A stretch of DNA of 64,000 nucleotides, taken from positions 1 to 64,000 of the forward strand of contig NZ_VOPH01000014.1 of assembly GCF_009765275.1 (NCBI RefSeq), written 5' to 3'. Every line of letters begins with the position of its first letter. Positions within the stretch are counted from its first letter, which is position 1. Below the pieces are notes generated by a model. That model was not told where the DNA came from and did no database searches. It worked only from the letters and a program-made list of their open reading frames with translations. This document shows, piece by piece, positions 26,807 through 35,951 of the stretch. The DNA comes from Chachezhania sediminis. GTDB lineage: Bacteria > Pseudomonadota > Alphaproteobacteria > Rhodobacterales > Rhodobacteraceae. Both the position numbers and the translations under genes were made by a program.

Positions 26807-27444
26807 CCCGCGACCTTCCCCTTGATCCGGCGGCCTCGGCCCTGATCTTCATCGACGTCCAGAACTTTTCCGCCCGCCGTGACGGGGGCGAGTTCAAGGA
26901 CACGCCCCCGGCCGAATTCGAGGCGAAATACGGCCCCTTCTTCGACACGTTCGAGGCGGAAACCCTGCCCAACATGGTCCGCCTGCGCGAAGCGGCCCGC
27001 GAAGCAGGGGTCGAGGTCATGTACACGACCATCGAAAGCCTGACCAAGGACGGCCGGGACCGCAGCCTGGATTACAAGATCACCGGCTTCAACGTGCCAA
27101 AGGGGTCGTGGGACGGAAAGTGCATCGACGAACTGGCCCCGGACGAGGACGAGATCTGGCTGCCAAAGACGTCGTCGTCGGTCTTTGTGTCAACCCATAT
27201 CGACTACATCCTGCGCTGCCTGGGCGTGAAGCAGGTGGTCCTGTCGGGGCTGCTGACGGACCAGTGCGTGGAAAGCGCGATCCGGGATGCCTGCGACTTG
27301 GGATATCTGGTCACGCAGGTCACCGACGCCTGCCAGACCATCACGGCCGAACGGCACGCGACGTCGCTGAACGCGATCAAGGGCTATTGCCGGCAGGTCA
27401 CCACGGACGCGCTGATCGCGGAGCTGAAAGGAGCAAGGGCATGA
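26800..27444 (+). CDS. Isochorismatase-like cysteine hydrolase (amidase)
   Basis: 214 residues. The catalytic triad is visible: Asp in LIFIDVQNFSARR, Lys in LPKTSSSVFVST and Cys in SGLLTDQCVESAIRDACDLG. Most members with DQCVE are amidases such as N-carbamoylsarcosine amidase, ureidoacrylate hydrolase (RutB) or nicotinamidase, not true isochorismatases. The ATG at 26800 lies inside the end of the previous gene; the stop overlaps the M20 start (ATGA at 27441). N-carbamoyl amino acids are attractive substrates given the hydantoinase operon 12 kb away, but this is inference. Confidence 0.83.
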   Translation: MLTRDLPLDPAASALIFIDVQNFSARRDGGEFKDTPPAEFEAKYGPFFDTFEAETLPNMVRLREAAREAGVEVMYTTIESLTKDGRDRSLDYKITGFNVPKGSWDGKCIDELAPDEDEIWLPKTSSSVFVSTHIDYILRCLGVKQVVLSGLLTDQCVESAIRDACDLGYLVTQVTDACQTITAERHATSLNAIKGYCRQVTTDALIAELKGARA

Positions 27445-28745
27445 CGGCCAAGGACAAAGTCTGGGACGAGATCGACGGCAACGGCGACCGGGTGCTGTCG
27501 CTGACGCAGGATATGGTGCGCATACCGTCCGTGAATCCGAAGTTCGAACGCAAGCAGGGCATCAACAACGAAACCCAGGTCGCCCAGCTGGTCGCGGACC
27601 GGCTGAAGGCGAACGGGTTCGAGACCGAAAGCTGGGAGGTCTTCCCGGACAGGCCCAACGTGATCGGCACCCTGCCCGGCAATGAAGAGAAAAGCCTGAT
27701 CCTGTGCGGGCACATCGACACGGTGCCGGTGGGAAACCAGGCCAACTGGGTCGTCGATCCCTTCGGAGGCGAGATCAAGGACGGCAAGCTTTACGGTCGC
27801 GGCTCGGTCGACATGAAGGCGGGTCTGGCCGCCTGCATCGCCGCCGTCGAATCCATCAAGGCGGCAGGCATCACGTTGGACGGTCGTCTTTCGATCCACG
27901 CGGTCGTGGACGAAGAGGCCGGCGGCTTCGGCGCGATGGATGCCGTGGCCAAGGGGCACCTGGCCAGGAACGCGATCATCGCCGAACCCACCTGGGACAA
28001 GGTGATCCCGGCCGAAGGCGGGCTGGAATGGGTGCGCGTCACCATAACCGGGCGCAGCGGCCATGCCGGCATGCGCTATAACGACATCTTCCCGCAGCCG
28101 ATCGTTCCGGGCCGCCTGATGCCCGCGATCAATGCGATCGAGATCGCGACGCGGTTCCTGGCAGCCCTGAAGGAATTCGAGGCCTCGCGCTGCCGGACCC
28201 ATTACCACCCGCTGTGCCCGCCGGGCCTTTCGACGATCAACCCGGGTGTCATCCACGGCGGCGTGGGCCTGGACGAGGACGGGCTGCCGATGATCCGCAC
28301 CAACCCGGCGATGACCCCGGACCGTGTGGTGATCGACCTGGACCTCAAGTTCCTGCCGAACGAGACCGCTGCCGATGTCCGCTCGGAATTCGAAGCCTTC
28401 GTCGCGGCCTTCGATGCGCTGGATCCGTGGACGAAGGACCACCCGACGCAGGTCATGTGGGAACTGGGCGGGCTGCATTTCCCGCCGATGGACACGCCCA
28501 TCGACCACCCGATGGTGCAGTCGCTGGTCAGGCACCACACGTCGCTGGGCGAGGCCCCGGAAATCCGCGGCTTCGACGCGGTGACGGATGCCGCGCATTA
28601 TTCCGGCGCGGGCGTCGATGCCGTCATCTACGGCCCGGCCGGCGACGGCTTCCACGGCGACAACGAATATGTCGACGTGGCCTCGCTCCACAAGGCGACC
28701 AAGGTGATCGCCGCCGCGATCCTCGACATCTGCGGCACCCGTTGA
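27441..28745 (+). CDS. M20-family metallohydrolase (ArgE/DapE-like)
   Basis: 434 residues with a complete di-zinc site: ILCGHIDTVPVG (His, Asp), LYGRGSVDMKAGLAA (bridging Asp), AVVDEEAGGFGA (catalytic Glu pair), IIAEPTWDKVI and a C-terminal GDGFHGDNEYV (His). The lid/dimerisation domain includes GRSGHAG. It hydrolyses an N-acyl or N-carbamoyl amino acid or dipeptide in the cytoplasm; N-acyl specificity cannot be read from sequence. It is in an operon with the amidohydrolase and cysteine hydrolase, and 43 bp before the transporter genes. Confidence 0.87.
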   Translation: MTAKDKVWDEIDGNGDRVLSLTQDMVRIPSVNPKFERKQGINNETQVAQLVADRLKANGFETESWEVFPDRPNVIGTLPGNEEKSLILCGHIDTVPVGNQANWVVDPFGGEIKDGKLYGRGSVDMKAGLAACIAAVESIKAAGITLDGRLSIHAVVDEEAGGFGAMDAVAKGHLARNAIIAEPTWDKVIPAEGGLEWVRVTITGRSGHAGMRYNDIFPQPIVPGRLMPAINAIEIATRFLAALKEFEASRCRTHYHPLCPPGLSTINPGVIHGGVGLDEDGLPMIRTNPAMTPDRVVIDLDLKFLPNETAADVRSEFEAFVAAFDALDPWTKDHPTQVMWELGGLHFPPMDTPIDHPMVQSLVRHHTSLGEAPEIRGFDAVTDAAHYSGAGVDAVIYGPAGDGFHGDNEYVDVASLHKATKVIAAAILDICGTR

Positions 28746-28788
28746 ACTGAGAAACGAGAACAGACCCATCCAACCAGGAGTGAAGACC

Positions 28789-30021
28789 GTGTTTAACAGA
28801 CGCAACTTCCTTGCCACCACGGCCCTTGTTGCCAGCTTCGGCCTGCCGGCGCTGGCACAGGCCGATGTCATCAAGATCGGGGTTCTGGCCCCCGTTTCCG
28901 GGCCTGCGGCCGCCGACGGCCAGGAAATGGTGAACGGCGCCCAGATGGCCGTCGATGAACTGAACGCGGGCGGCGGCGTGGCCGGCCACACGTTCGAACT
29001 GGTCGTGGGCGATGCCGCAGACCAAAGCGCTGCCGCCGTGGCCACCGCGGCCGAGCGCCTGCTGGGCGACCGGGACATGGGCGCCATCGTGACCGGCTAT
29101 GCCTCGGGTTCGAACTTCGAAATCGAGATGATGGCAGAACAGGAGATGATCTATCTCGTCTCCGCCAACTCGGCCCAGACGCGGGACATCATTTCCGAAG
29201 ACCCGGACGCCTTCCCGACGATCTGGTCCTTCACCCCGTCCTTCGACGCCTACAACACCGGCGTCCTGCCCGTGATCGAAGGGCTGGCCGCTGACGGGTC
29301 GGTGGACCTGCCGTCGAAGACGCTGGCGCTGATCTCGTCCGACAACCCCTATTCCAAGACCATCGCCGAAGGTCTGGTCGAAAGCTTCACGGCCGGTGGC
29401 TGGGACGTCACCGTCAACGACCTGGTGCCCTTCGGTGAAGTCGGCGACTGGCGCGGCTTCCTGGCCAAGGTGCGGCAGGATCCGCCGGCGGTCGTGATCA
29501 ACACCGACTATCTGCCGGGCAACGCGGCCGCGTTCATGTCGCAGTTCATGGAACAGCCGACCGACAGCCTGGTCTTCATCCAGTACGCGCCTTCGGTCCC
29601 GGAATTCCTGGAGCTGACCAAGGACGCAAGCTCGGGCGTGCTTTACAACTTGCTGGGCGGCACCCTGCCCACCAGCGCCTCGGAACGGGCCAAGGACGTG
29701 ATCGGCAAATATGTCGAAACCTTCGGCAACGAACCGGGCGCCTATGGGCCGGCCCTTTATGAAGAGGTGATGCTGTATGCCGCCGGGCTGGCGGCCGTGG
29801 GCGATCCGGCGGACCGTGTCGCCATCGGCGAATGGATCGGCCAGTCGTCGACGGAAACCGCGGCCGGCACCATGGCCTTCGATCCGGAAACCCACCTGGC
29901 GGTCCAGGGCGAAGGCGGCATCCCGCTGCAGTTCTACCAGATCCAGGACGGCAAGCGGGTCCTGTTCGCGCCCGAAAACTATGCCGACGGCAGCTTCAAG
30001 CTTCCGCCCTGGATGGAGTGA
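28789..30021 (+). CDS. ABC transporter substrate-binding protein, branched-chain amino acid/amide type
   Basis: 410 residues. The leader MFNRRNFLATTALVASFG has a twin-arginine-like start; the mature protein begins near ADVIKIGVLAPVSG, a peripla_BP_6 receptor as in LivJ/UrtA. GTG at 28789 sits 8 bases after AGGAG; an upstream GTG at 28780 overlaps that site and is less likely. It is the receptor for the LivGFHM set that follows. Ligands in this family include branched amino acids, amides and urea. Confidence 0.85.
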   Translation: MFNRRNFLATTALVASFGLPALAQADVIKIGVLAPVSGPAAADGQEMVNGAQMAVDELNAGGGVAGHTFELVVGDAADQSAAAVATAAERLLGDRDMGAIVTGYASGSNFEIEMMAEQEMIYLVSANSAQTRDIISEDPDAFPTIWSFTPSFDAYNTGVLPVIEGLAADGSVDLPSKTLALISSDNPYSKTIAEGLVESFTAGGWDVTVNDLVPFGEVGDWRGFLAKVRQDPPAVVINTDYLPGNAAAFMSQFMEQPTDSLVFIQYAPSVPEFLELTKDASSGVLYNLLGGTLPTSASERAKDVIGKYVETFGNEPGAYGPALYEEVMLYAAGLAAVGDPADRVAIGEWIGQSSTETAAGTMAFDPETHLAVQGEGGIPLQFYQIQDGKRVLFAPENYADGSFKLPPWME

Positions 30022-30761
30022 GGCCCTTGCCGGATCCGATCCTGACCCTTTCGGGTGTCACCAAGACCTTCGGCGGGCTGACCGCAGTGAAGGACGTCAG
30101 CTTTTCCGTCATGCAAGGTGAAATCTTCGGCGTGGCGGGACCCAACGGGTCCGGCAAGAGCACCATGTTCAACTGCATCACGGGTATCCCTTTCGGTCCG
30201 ACCGGGGGGGAGATCCGCTTCAAGGGGCAGCGCATCGACAAGGCGCGCCCGCATGACATCTTTCGCGCCGGCCTGTCCCGCACCTTTCAGAAGGATGCCG
30301 AATTCCCCGACCTGACAGCGCGGGAAACCGTGGCCCTAGGCGGCCACTACGGCGCGGGCCTGCGCGGCCAGCACACGCGCGACGCGGTGGAAGAGGCGCT
30401 GGACCTGTGCCAGTTCGAACCCGCCCGGCGGGATATGCAGACGGCCGACCTGTCGGTCTATGGGAAGAAACAGCTGATGATCGCCTCTGCCCTGGTGGCG
30501 AAACCGGATATCCTGATGCTGGACGAACCGGCCTCGGGCCTGACGCGGCCGGAAATCGCGGCGCTGGACGACCTTCTGATCAAGGTGAACGCGATCGGCG
30601 TCACGATCCTGATCATCGAACACGTCCTTGGCCTGCTTCTGTCCGTCAGCCAGCGCCTGCTGGTCCTGAACAACGGCGCCGTCCTGACCGAAGGCGATCC
30701 GAAGACCGTGATCCGCGACGAACGCGTGGTCGAGGCCTATATCGGGGGGGCCGCCGCATGA
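30018..30761 (+). CDS. ABC transporter ATPase, LivG type
   Basis: About 247 residues. Walker A GPNGSGKST, LSRTFQKDAEFPDLTARE (Q-loop and following), Walker B ILMLDEPASGL and H-loop IIEHVLGLLL are visible. The signature is VYGKKQLMIASALV instead of a canonical LSGG, a deviation also seen in some LivG relatives. There is no ATG: GTG at 30018 overlaps the previous stop (GTGA), and TTG at 30027 has better spacing from GGAG, so the exact start is uncertain. Confidence 0.83.
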   Translation: MRPLPDPILTLSGVTKTFGGLTAVKDVSFSVMQGEIFGVAGPNGSGKSTMFNCITGIPFGPTGGEIRFKGQRIDKARPHDIFRAGLSRTFQKDAEFPDLTARETVALGGHYGAGLRGQHTRDAVEEALDLCQFEPARRDMQTADLSVYGKKQLMIASALVAKPDILMLDEPASGLTRPEIAALDDLLIKVNAIGVTILIIEHVLGLLLSVSQRLLVLNNGAVLTEGDPKTVIRDERVVEAYIGGAAA

Positions 30762-31480
30762 GCCGCCTTCTGGACGTGTCCGGCATCCATGCCGGCTATG
30801 GCACGGTGCCGGTCCTTCATGGCATCGACATCCACCTGGACAAGGGCGAGGCCGTGGGCCTGTTCGGTCCGAACGGTCACGGCAAGTCGACGCTGCTGCG
30901 CACGATTTCGGGCCTGCTGCGCCCAAGCCGGGGCACCGTCACCTTCGACGGGCAGGACATCACCACGGCCAAGCCGTCGGCCATCGTTGCCGCCGGCCTG
31001 ATCCATGCCCAGCAAAGCAATACCCTGTTCGGCGACATGGGGGTCGAGGAGACACTGGAGCTGTCCGCCTTCTCTCCCCGGGCCAGGGACGGCTGGAAGG
31101 ACCGGCTGGCCGAGGTTCACACGCTGTTCCCCCGCCTGGCCGAACGGCGCCGGCAGAAGGCCAAGACGCTGTCGGGCGGCGAACGGCAGATGCTGTCGAT
31201 CGGCTGCGCACTGATGTGCGCGCCCCGGCTTCTGATCCTGGACGAACCCACGCTGGGCCTGTCGCCCCGCCTGAAAGGTGAACTGTGCGCGGCCATCGCC
31301 GAGATCGCGAAGAAGGGCGTACCGCTGATCGTCGTGGAACAGGATGTCGAATTCCTGCTGACGCTGACAGACCGGCTCTACCTTGTCGAACAGGGCGAGG
31401 TCGCGCGCGAGATCGACGGCAGCAACGCGCCCGACCATCAGGAGATCATGGACATGTATTTCGGCGAAGGGGCCCACTGA
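30758..31480 (+). CDS. ABC transporter ATPase, LivF type
   Basis: 240 residues. Walker A GPNGHGKST, signature LSGGERQMLSIGCALM, Walker B LLILDEPTLGLSP and H-loop VVEQDVEFLL are intact. The start overlaps the LivG-type stop (ATGA) and the stop overlaps the LivH-type start. It pairs with the preceding ATPase as the nucleotide-binding heterodimer. Confidence 0.88.
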   Translation: MSRLLDVSGIHAGYGTVPVLHGIDIHLDKGEAVGLFGPNGHGKSTLLRTISGLLRPSRGTVTFDGQDITTAKPSAIVAAGLIHAQQSNTLFGDMGVEETLELSAFSPRARDGWKDRLAEVHTLFPRLAERRRQKAKTLSGGERQMLSIGCALMCAPRLLILDEPTLGLSPRLKGELCAAIAEIAKKGVPLIVVEQDVEFLLTLTDRLYLVEQGEVAREIDGSNAPDHQEIMDMYFGEGAH

Positions 31481-32352
31481 TGGACGGCGTCCTTATTCCG
31501 ACACTGGTTTCGGGTCTGCTCCTGGGCTCTCTCTACGCACTGATGGCATCGGGGCTGTCGCTGATCTGGACGACGCTGGGAGTCTTCAACTTCGCCCACG
31601 GCGCGCTGATGACGCTGGGGGCCTATATCGCCTGGACCGTGACCGAACAGCTTGGCCTTGGCCTTGCCGCCGGTTTCGTCGCGGGCATCGGCGCCGCCGT
31701 GATCGCCGGCGTGGTGATCGAGCTTTTGCTGGTCCGCCCCTTCTATGGCAGCCGCAACATGATGCTGATCACGGTGATGACGACGCTGGCGGCGTCGACG
31801 ATCATCGAGCGCGGCATTTCCGTCATCTGGGGCCCGCGGCTGAAGCAACTGCCCCGCGTGATCGACGGTCAGGTCAATATCCTGGGCGCCCCGGTGTCGG
31901 CGCATGAAACGCTGATCATCGTGCTGGCGCCCGCGGTCCTGCTGGCGCTTTGGTGGTATACCGGACGCACCCGCAGCGGCCGGTCCCTGCGTGCCGTGGG
32001 CCAGAACCAGGACAGCGCCGCGCTGATCGGGATAGACGTACCGCGCACATTCTCGCTGGCCTTCGGGCTTTCGGCGGCCCTTGCCGGGGTGACGGGCGTG
32101 CTGCTGGGATCGATCCGTTTCATCACGCCCGGGCTTGGTGCCGACCCGCTGGTCAATGCCATGATCGTCGTCATCTTCGGCGGCCTGGGCAGCCTGGGGG
32201 CCACGGCCGGTGCCGCCTATGTCATCGGCATGATGGAGGCGCTGCTGGTCCTGTGGCTGGGGCTTTACTGGACGCCATCGGTCCTGTTCGTGGCGCTGAT
32301 CGCGGTGCTGGTCTTCCGGCCGAACGGCCTGTTCGGAAAGGTTTCGGCATGA
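31480..32352 (+). CDS. ABC transporter permease, LivH type
   Basis: 290 residues, eight or so membrane spans. LVSGLLLGSLYALMASGLSL and GVFNFAHGALMTLGAY at the N-terminus and IVVIFGGLGSLGATAGAAYV near the C-terminus are hallmarks of the branched-chain permease family. The ATG shares one base with the previous stop (TGATG); the stop overlaps the LivM-type ATG. Confidence 0.88.
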   Translation: MDGVLIPTLVSGLLLGSLYALMASGLSLIWTTLGVFNFAHGALMTLGAYIAWTVTEQLGLGLAAGFVAGIGAAVIAGVVIELLLVRPFYGSRNMMLITVMTTLAASTIIERGISVIWGPRLKQLPRVIDGQVNILGAPVSAHETLIIVLAPAVLLALWWYTGRTRSGRSLRAVGQNQDSAALIGIDVPRTFSLAFGLSAALAGVTGVLLGSIRFITPGLGADPLVNAMIVVIFGGLGSLGATAGAAYVIGMMEALLVLWLGLYWTPSVLFVALIAVLVFRPNGLFGKVSA

Positions 32353-33305
32353 CACGGACACAAAGACTTTTCGCGCTTGCGGCCCTTGTCCTGCTGGCCA
32401 TCGTGCCATTCTTCGTCACCGACAGCTACACCCGCCACGTCTTCATCGTGGCCTTCATCTACGCCACTGTCGCCGTGAACTGGGACCTGAGCCTCGGGCT
32501 CGGCGGGCTCTTCAACTTCGGGCATGTCGCCTTTTTCGGGATCGGCGTCTATACGGCGGCGATCCTGACCACCGCGCTGGACGTCTCGCCCTGGATCGCA
32601 ATCCCGGCCGGTGGCATCACGGCGGCCATCGCGGCCCTGATCATCGCGCTGCCGGTGGCGAAACTGCAGGGCATCTATGTCGTCCTTGTCACCTTCGCCT
32701 TCGGGCAGCTGTGCCTTCAGATCGTCCTGTCCCAGGGTGACCTGACCGGCGGGGCGGAAGGACTGGTCCGCCTGCCCTACCTGACCATCGGCGACTACAA
32801 GTTCATCCGCGATTTCAAGTTCGCCTACTACTATCTGGCACTGGCGATCCTGGCCGTCTCGGTGATTGTACTGCTGCTGATCGCACAGTCGCCCTTCGGC
32901 AAATCCCTTCGCGCGGTGCGGGACAATCCGGACTATGCGGCGTCGCGCGGCATCTCCGTCGCGCGGCAACGGGTGCTGGTGCTGGTCGCGTCGTCGGTCA
33001 TGACCGGCGTCGTGGGCGGCTTCTATGCCATCTACCTGCGCGTTGCCTCGCCCGAGGTGTTCGGGTTCTCCATCGCCACGCTGGTCGTGTCCATGGTGCT
33101 GATCGGCGGCGCGGGGTCGATCATCGGACCCGCGATCGCCGCCCTGGCCCTGACCTTCGCGACCGAGGCGATGGCCGGCGTCCGCGGCATGGAAGAAGCC
33201 CGCTTCATCATCGTTGCCGTCGCGATGATCGTGGTTCTGCAGGTTGCCCCCGGGGGCGTGGTTGACATCTTTGGCCGTCTTCTTGGTAGTGGCCGCAAAA
33301 CCTGA
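32349..33305 (+). CDS. ABC transporter permease, LivM type
   Basis: 318 residues, multi-span. GLGGLFNFGHVAFFGIGVY, ALPVAKLQGIYVVLVTFAFG, FGKSLRAVRDNPDYAASRGI and VLIGGAGSIIGPAIAAL are typical LivM segments. It completes the transporter. The start is fixed by the ATGA overlap, and the alpha/beta hydrolase gene begins 9 bp after its stop. Confidence 0.88.
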   Translation: MTRTQRLFALAALVLLAIVPFFVTDSYTRHVFIVAFIYATVAVNWDLSLGLGGLFNFGHVAFFGIGVYTAAILTTALDVSPWIAIPAGGITAAIAALIIALPVAKLQGIYVVLVTFAFGQLCLQIVLSQGDLTGGAEGLVRLPYLTIGDYKFIRDFKFAYYYLALAILAVSVIVLLLIAQSPFGKSLRAVRDNPDYAASRGISVARQRVLVLVASSVMTGVVGGFYAIYLRVASPEVFGFSIATLVVSMVLIGGAGSIIGPAIAALALTFATEAMAGVRGMEEARFIIVAVAMIVVLQVAPGGVVDIFGRLLGSGRKT

Positions 33306-33314
33306 GGTGAAGAC

Positions 33315-34127
33315 ATGAAAGAGTTCAAGACAGAGACATCCCACGGCACCATCGCCGTCACCGACAGCGAAGGTGCGGGTCCCGTCCTGCTGATGATCCA
33401 CGGCAATTCCTCTTGTCGGCAGGTGTTCCGCAACCAGTATGCAGGCGAGATCGGCAAGGAATTCCGCTGCATCGCCTTCGACCTGCCGGGCCACGGCGAA
33501 AGCAGCGATGCGACCGACCCTGAAAAGTCCTACTGGATGCCCGGCTATGCCGATCTGGCAATCGAGCTGATGGAGAAACTGGAAATCCCGTCCTACGCCG
33601 TCCTCGGCTGGTCGCTTGGCGGTCATATCGGACTCGAAATGCTGGCGCGGACCGACGCGGTGACCAAGCTGATGATTTCCGGCACGCCCCCGGTCGCGGC
33701 CAACCCGGAGAGCCTGGGCGCGGGCTTCCTGCCGTCGGAACACATGGGCCTGGCCGGTCAGGAAGTGTTTTCGGAAGAGGACGTGTCGAACTATGCCCAT
33801 TCGACCTGTGGCGTGAATGCGCCCTTCGAACCCTTCCTGCTGGAAGCTGTGGCCCGCACTGACGGCCGCGCCCGCGCGATGATGTTCGGCCGCATCCTGG
33901 CGCCCGAAGGGCATGACCAGCAGGAACTGGCCGTGAAATCGAAGGTGCCGCTGGCCATCGTGAACGGCGCCTCGGACGTCTTCGTCAATGGCGACTTCAT
34001 CAAGGCGCTGCCCTATGAAAACCTGTGGGAGGACACCGTCTATGAGCTGGAAGACATCGGCCACGCCCCCTTCTGGGAAGTGCCGGACCAGTTCGACCCC
34101 TACCTGCGACGCTTCCTGAATACGTGA
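33315..34127 (+). CDS. Alpha/beta hydrolase
   Basis: 270 residues. LLMIHGNSSCRQVF gives the oxyanion HGN motif, VLGWSLGGHIG the nucleophile Ser, NGASDVFVNGDF the acid and IGHAPFWEVPDQF the catalytic His. The cytoplasmic enzyme could cleave an ester, lactone or amide of the imported compound. GAGGTGAAGAC lies before the ATG, and the 9-bp gap to the LivM gene puts it in the same operon. Confidence 0.83.
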   Translation: MKEFKTETSHGTIAVTDSEGAGPVLLMIHGNSSCRQVFRNQYAGEIGKEFRCIAFDLPGHGESSDATDPEKSYWMPGYADLAIELMEKLEIPSYAVLGWSLGGHIGLEMLARTDAVTKLMISGTPPVAANPESLGAGFLPSEHMGLAGQEVFSEEDVSNYAHSTCGVNAPFEPFLLEAVARTDGRARAMMFGRILAPEGHDQQELAVKSKVPLAIVNGASDVFVNGDFIKALPYENLWEDTVYELEDIGHAPFWEVPDQFDPYLRRFLNT

Positions 34128-34142
34128 CGCGACGCTGAAATC

Positions 34143-34169
34143 CGGCCCCGTCCCGCCGGGTCGGGGCCG
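34143..34169 (+). terminator. GC-rich hairpin at the end of the Liv/hydrolase operon
   Basis: CGGCCCCG (34143-34150) pairs with CGGGGCCG (34162-34169) around an 11-base loop. It lies 16 bases after the hydrolase stop. No strong T-run follows, so it may be a weak terminator or a 3' stabiliser. Confidence 0.45.
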
Positions 34170-34296
34170 CATTGCGCATTCATCTGCCCGTTGCGGCCAG
34201 GATGACGTTGCCGATACCGCCCCAGCTTGCCAAGATGGGCGCCACGGCGATATCCCCGTGTCCGAAGACCCAAGTGGCAGTACGACCGAAGGTGCA

Positions 34297-34773
34297 ATGG
34301 CAGATCAGCTAGAAGTGGATTCGTTCCGCACCTCGATCCTGTACTGGATCGGCGTTCTGGAACAGATGTCCAACCAGCAGTTCGTGGACGAGACCCGGGG
34401 CGGCAAGTCGGACGTATCGATCTGGCGCACCCTGTCGATCCTGTCGGAACTCAGCGGTCTGACCGTGTCGGAACTGTCGCGCTATACCCAGATCGAGCGG
34501 ACCGCGCTGAGCCACCTTCTGACCCAGATGGAAAAGAACGGCCTGGTCGAACGCCGCCCGCGCCAAGGCGACCGGCGGGTGATCGAGATTCATATCCTGG
34601 AAGACGGAATAGCGACCTTCCAGCGGATGTTGCCGATCCGCCGCGCGGTGTTTCGCCGGGCGACGGATGGCGTCAGCGAGGAGGAGCTTCAGGGCATGAT
34701 GTCGACCCTGCACAAGCTGATCGACAACCTGAACACCGCCGGTGCCGCGGTGTCGCCCTCGGCGGGAAAGTAG
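34297..34773 (+). CDS. MarR-family transcriptional regulator
   Basis: 158 residues. Winged helix: VSIWRTLSILSELSGLTVSE, then LSRYTQIERTALSHLLTQME and the wing RRPRQGDRRVIEIHILEDG. The ATG at 34297 follows GAAGG by about 6 bases; a GTG at 34258 would add 13 residues without a clear ribosome site. It lies between two catabolic operons and converges on the hydantoinase operon, so it could control either. The dyad at 41262-41281 is a candidate target. Confidence 0.85.
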   Translation: MADQLEVDSFRTSILYWIGVLEQMSNQQFVDETRGGKSDVSIWRTLSILSELSGLTVSELSRYTQIERTALSHLLTQMEKNGLVERRPRQGDRRVIEIHILEDGIATFQRMLPIRRAVFRRATDGVSEEELQGMMSTLHKLIDNLNTAGAAVSPSAGK

Positions 34774-34776
34774 GCG

Positions 34777-35514
34777 TCAGGCCCCGGACGCTTCTGCGTC
34801 GTCGAACGCGCCTTCCAGCAGACGGCCGTATCCCGGATAGCGATCCCCGATCCCCAGCCGGCGCAGGCAGTGCCAGACCACCGCCTGATTGCTGGCGATG
34901 ACCGGGCGGCCGAAGGCCTGTTCGATGCTTTCCAGAACCGGGCTGATCTGGATCCCGGCACAGCTGATCAGCAGACCGTCGGCATCGATGTCCTTCAGGG
35001 TCATCGCGGTGTCGTACCAGCGTTCCGGCGGGATCGCGCCCTGGTCCAGCGGGTTGGTGCAGGGAATGCCACCGCAGGCCACCACCTCGAACCCTTCGCG
35101 GGTCAGGACCTCGATCTCGGCCGCGTTTACCTCGTCGACATAGGCCGTCATCAGCGCGATGCGCTTCAGACCGGCCGCGCGGAGTGCGTCCAGAACCGCC
35201 TCGAACGTCGTGGTCGACGGCACGCCGGTCGCGGCCGTGACCCGGCCGTTGATCACGGCGGGCCCGACCACAGCACTGGCGGCAGTGCAGTTCAGCAGCA
35301 TCAGCTGAACGCCGGCATCGGCGCCCAACTGGGCGTGGATCTCGATATCGTCGACCAGGGCATGGTCGTCTTCCAGCCCCGAACGGGTGAAGGTCAGCCG
35401 CGTCGTCAGCCACTGGACGCCGTCGGGCGACATGCGCTGCACCTCGAAATCGCACTGCCCCCCGGACGGGTAAAGCTGCGCGATCTTGGCGCGGTATCCA
35501 TAGCCCAGATACAT
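34777..35514 (-). CDS. Maleate isomerase/Asp-Glu racemase-family protein
   Basis: 245 residues of the aspartate-racemase fold, close to maleate cis-trans isomerase and arylmalonate decarboxylase. Two catalytic-type cysteines are present, in LMLLNCTAASAV and LLISCAGIQ. TGVPSTTTFEAVLDALRAAG is typical. It is the last gene of the hyuA-hyuB-dadA-ridA operon, 24 bp after ridA. It might isomerise an unsaturated diacid or racemise a hydantoin-type intermediate; the exact reaction is open. Confidence 0.75.
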   Translation of the reverse strand: MYLGYGYRAKIAQLYPSGGQCDFEVQRMSPDGVQWLTTRLTFTRSGLEDDHALVDDIEIHAQLGADAGVQLMLLNCTAASAVVGPAVINGRVTAATGVPSTTTFEAVLDALRAAGLKRIALMTAYVDEVNAAEIEVLTREGFEVVACGGIPCTNPLDQGAIPPERWYDTAMTLKDIDADGLLISCAGIQISPVLESIEQAFGRPVIASNQAVVWHCLRRLGIGDRYPGYGRLLEGAFDDAEASGA

Positions 35515-35538
35515 GATGCCATCCTTGTTCCGGGGCCG

Positions 35539-35934
35539 TCAGGCGACGGCCATGCACTCGATCTCGATATCGAATTCCATCGGCCACGAGGCGACGGTGA
35601 CGAAGGTCCGCGTCGGCTTGTGATCGCCGAAATACTTCATGTAGACCTCGTTCACGATGCGGAAATAGGCCGAGTTGGTGCAGTAGATCGTCACCTTCAC
35701 GACCTTGTCGAAGGACGAGTCCGACGCCTTCAGCACGGCCCCGATATGGCGCATGACCACGTCGGTCTGGGTGGCGATGTCGCCAAAGACCAGTTCGCCC
35801 GTGTCGGGATCGATGGGCGGCGCGCCCGAGATGAACAGGAAGCCGTTCGCCCTGATCGCGGGCGAGATCGGCACCTTCTTCGCTTCCAGAAAGTCCGAGA
35901 TGTTGGGGACCCGGATCATTTCAAGTTCGCTCAT
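35539..35934 (-). CDS. RidA-family (YjgF/YER057c/UK114) deaminase
   Basis: 131 residues: SPAIRANGFLFISGAPPIDP, then KASDSSFDKVVKVTIYCTN and the C-terminal FDIEIECMAVA. RidA proteins hydrolyse reactive 2-imino acids released by PLP enzymes and amino-acid oxidases. It lies 17 bp after the DadA-like flavoprotein gene, whose product would be an imine, so the pairing makes biochemical sense. Some members are instead amidohydrolases of catabolic pathways. Confidence 0.85.
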   Translation of the reverse strand: MSELEMIRVPNISDFLEAKKVPISPAIRANGFLFISGAPPIDPDTGELVFGDIATQTDVVMRHIGAVLKASDSSFDKVVKVTIYCTNSAYFRIVNEVYMKYFGDHKPTRTFVTVASWPMEFDIEIECMAVA

Positions 35935-35951
35935 GTCTGTCTCCTGTCGGT

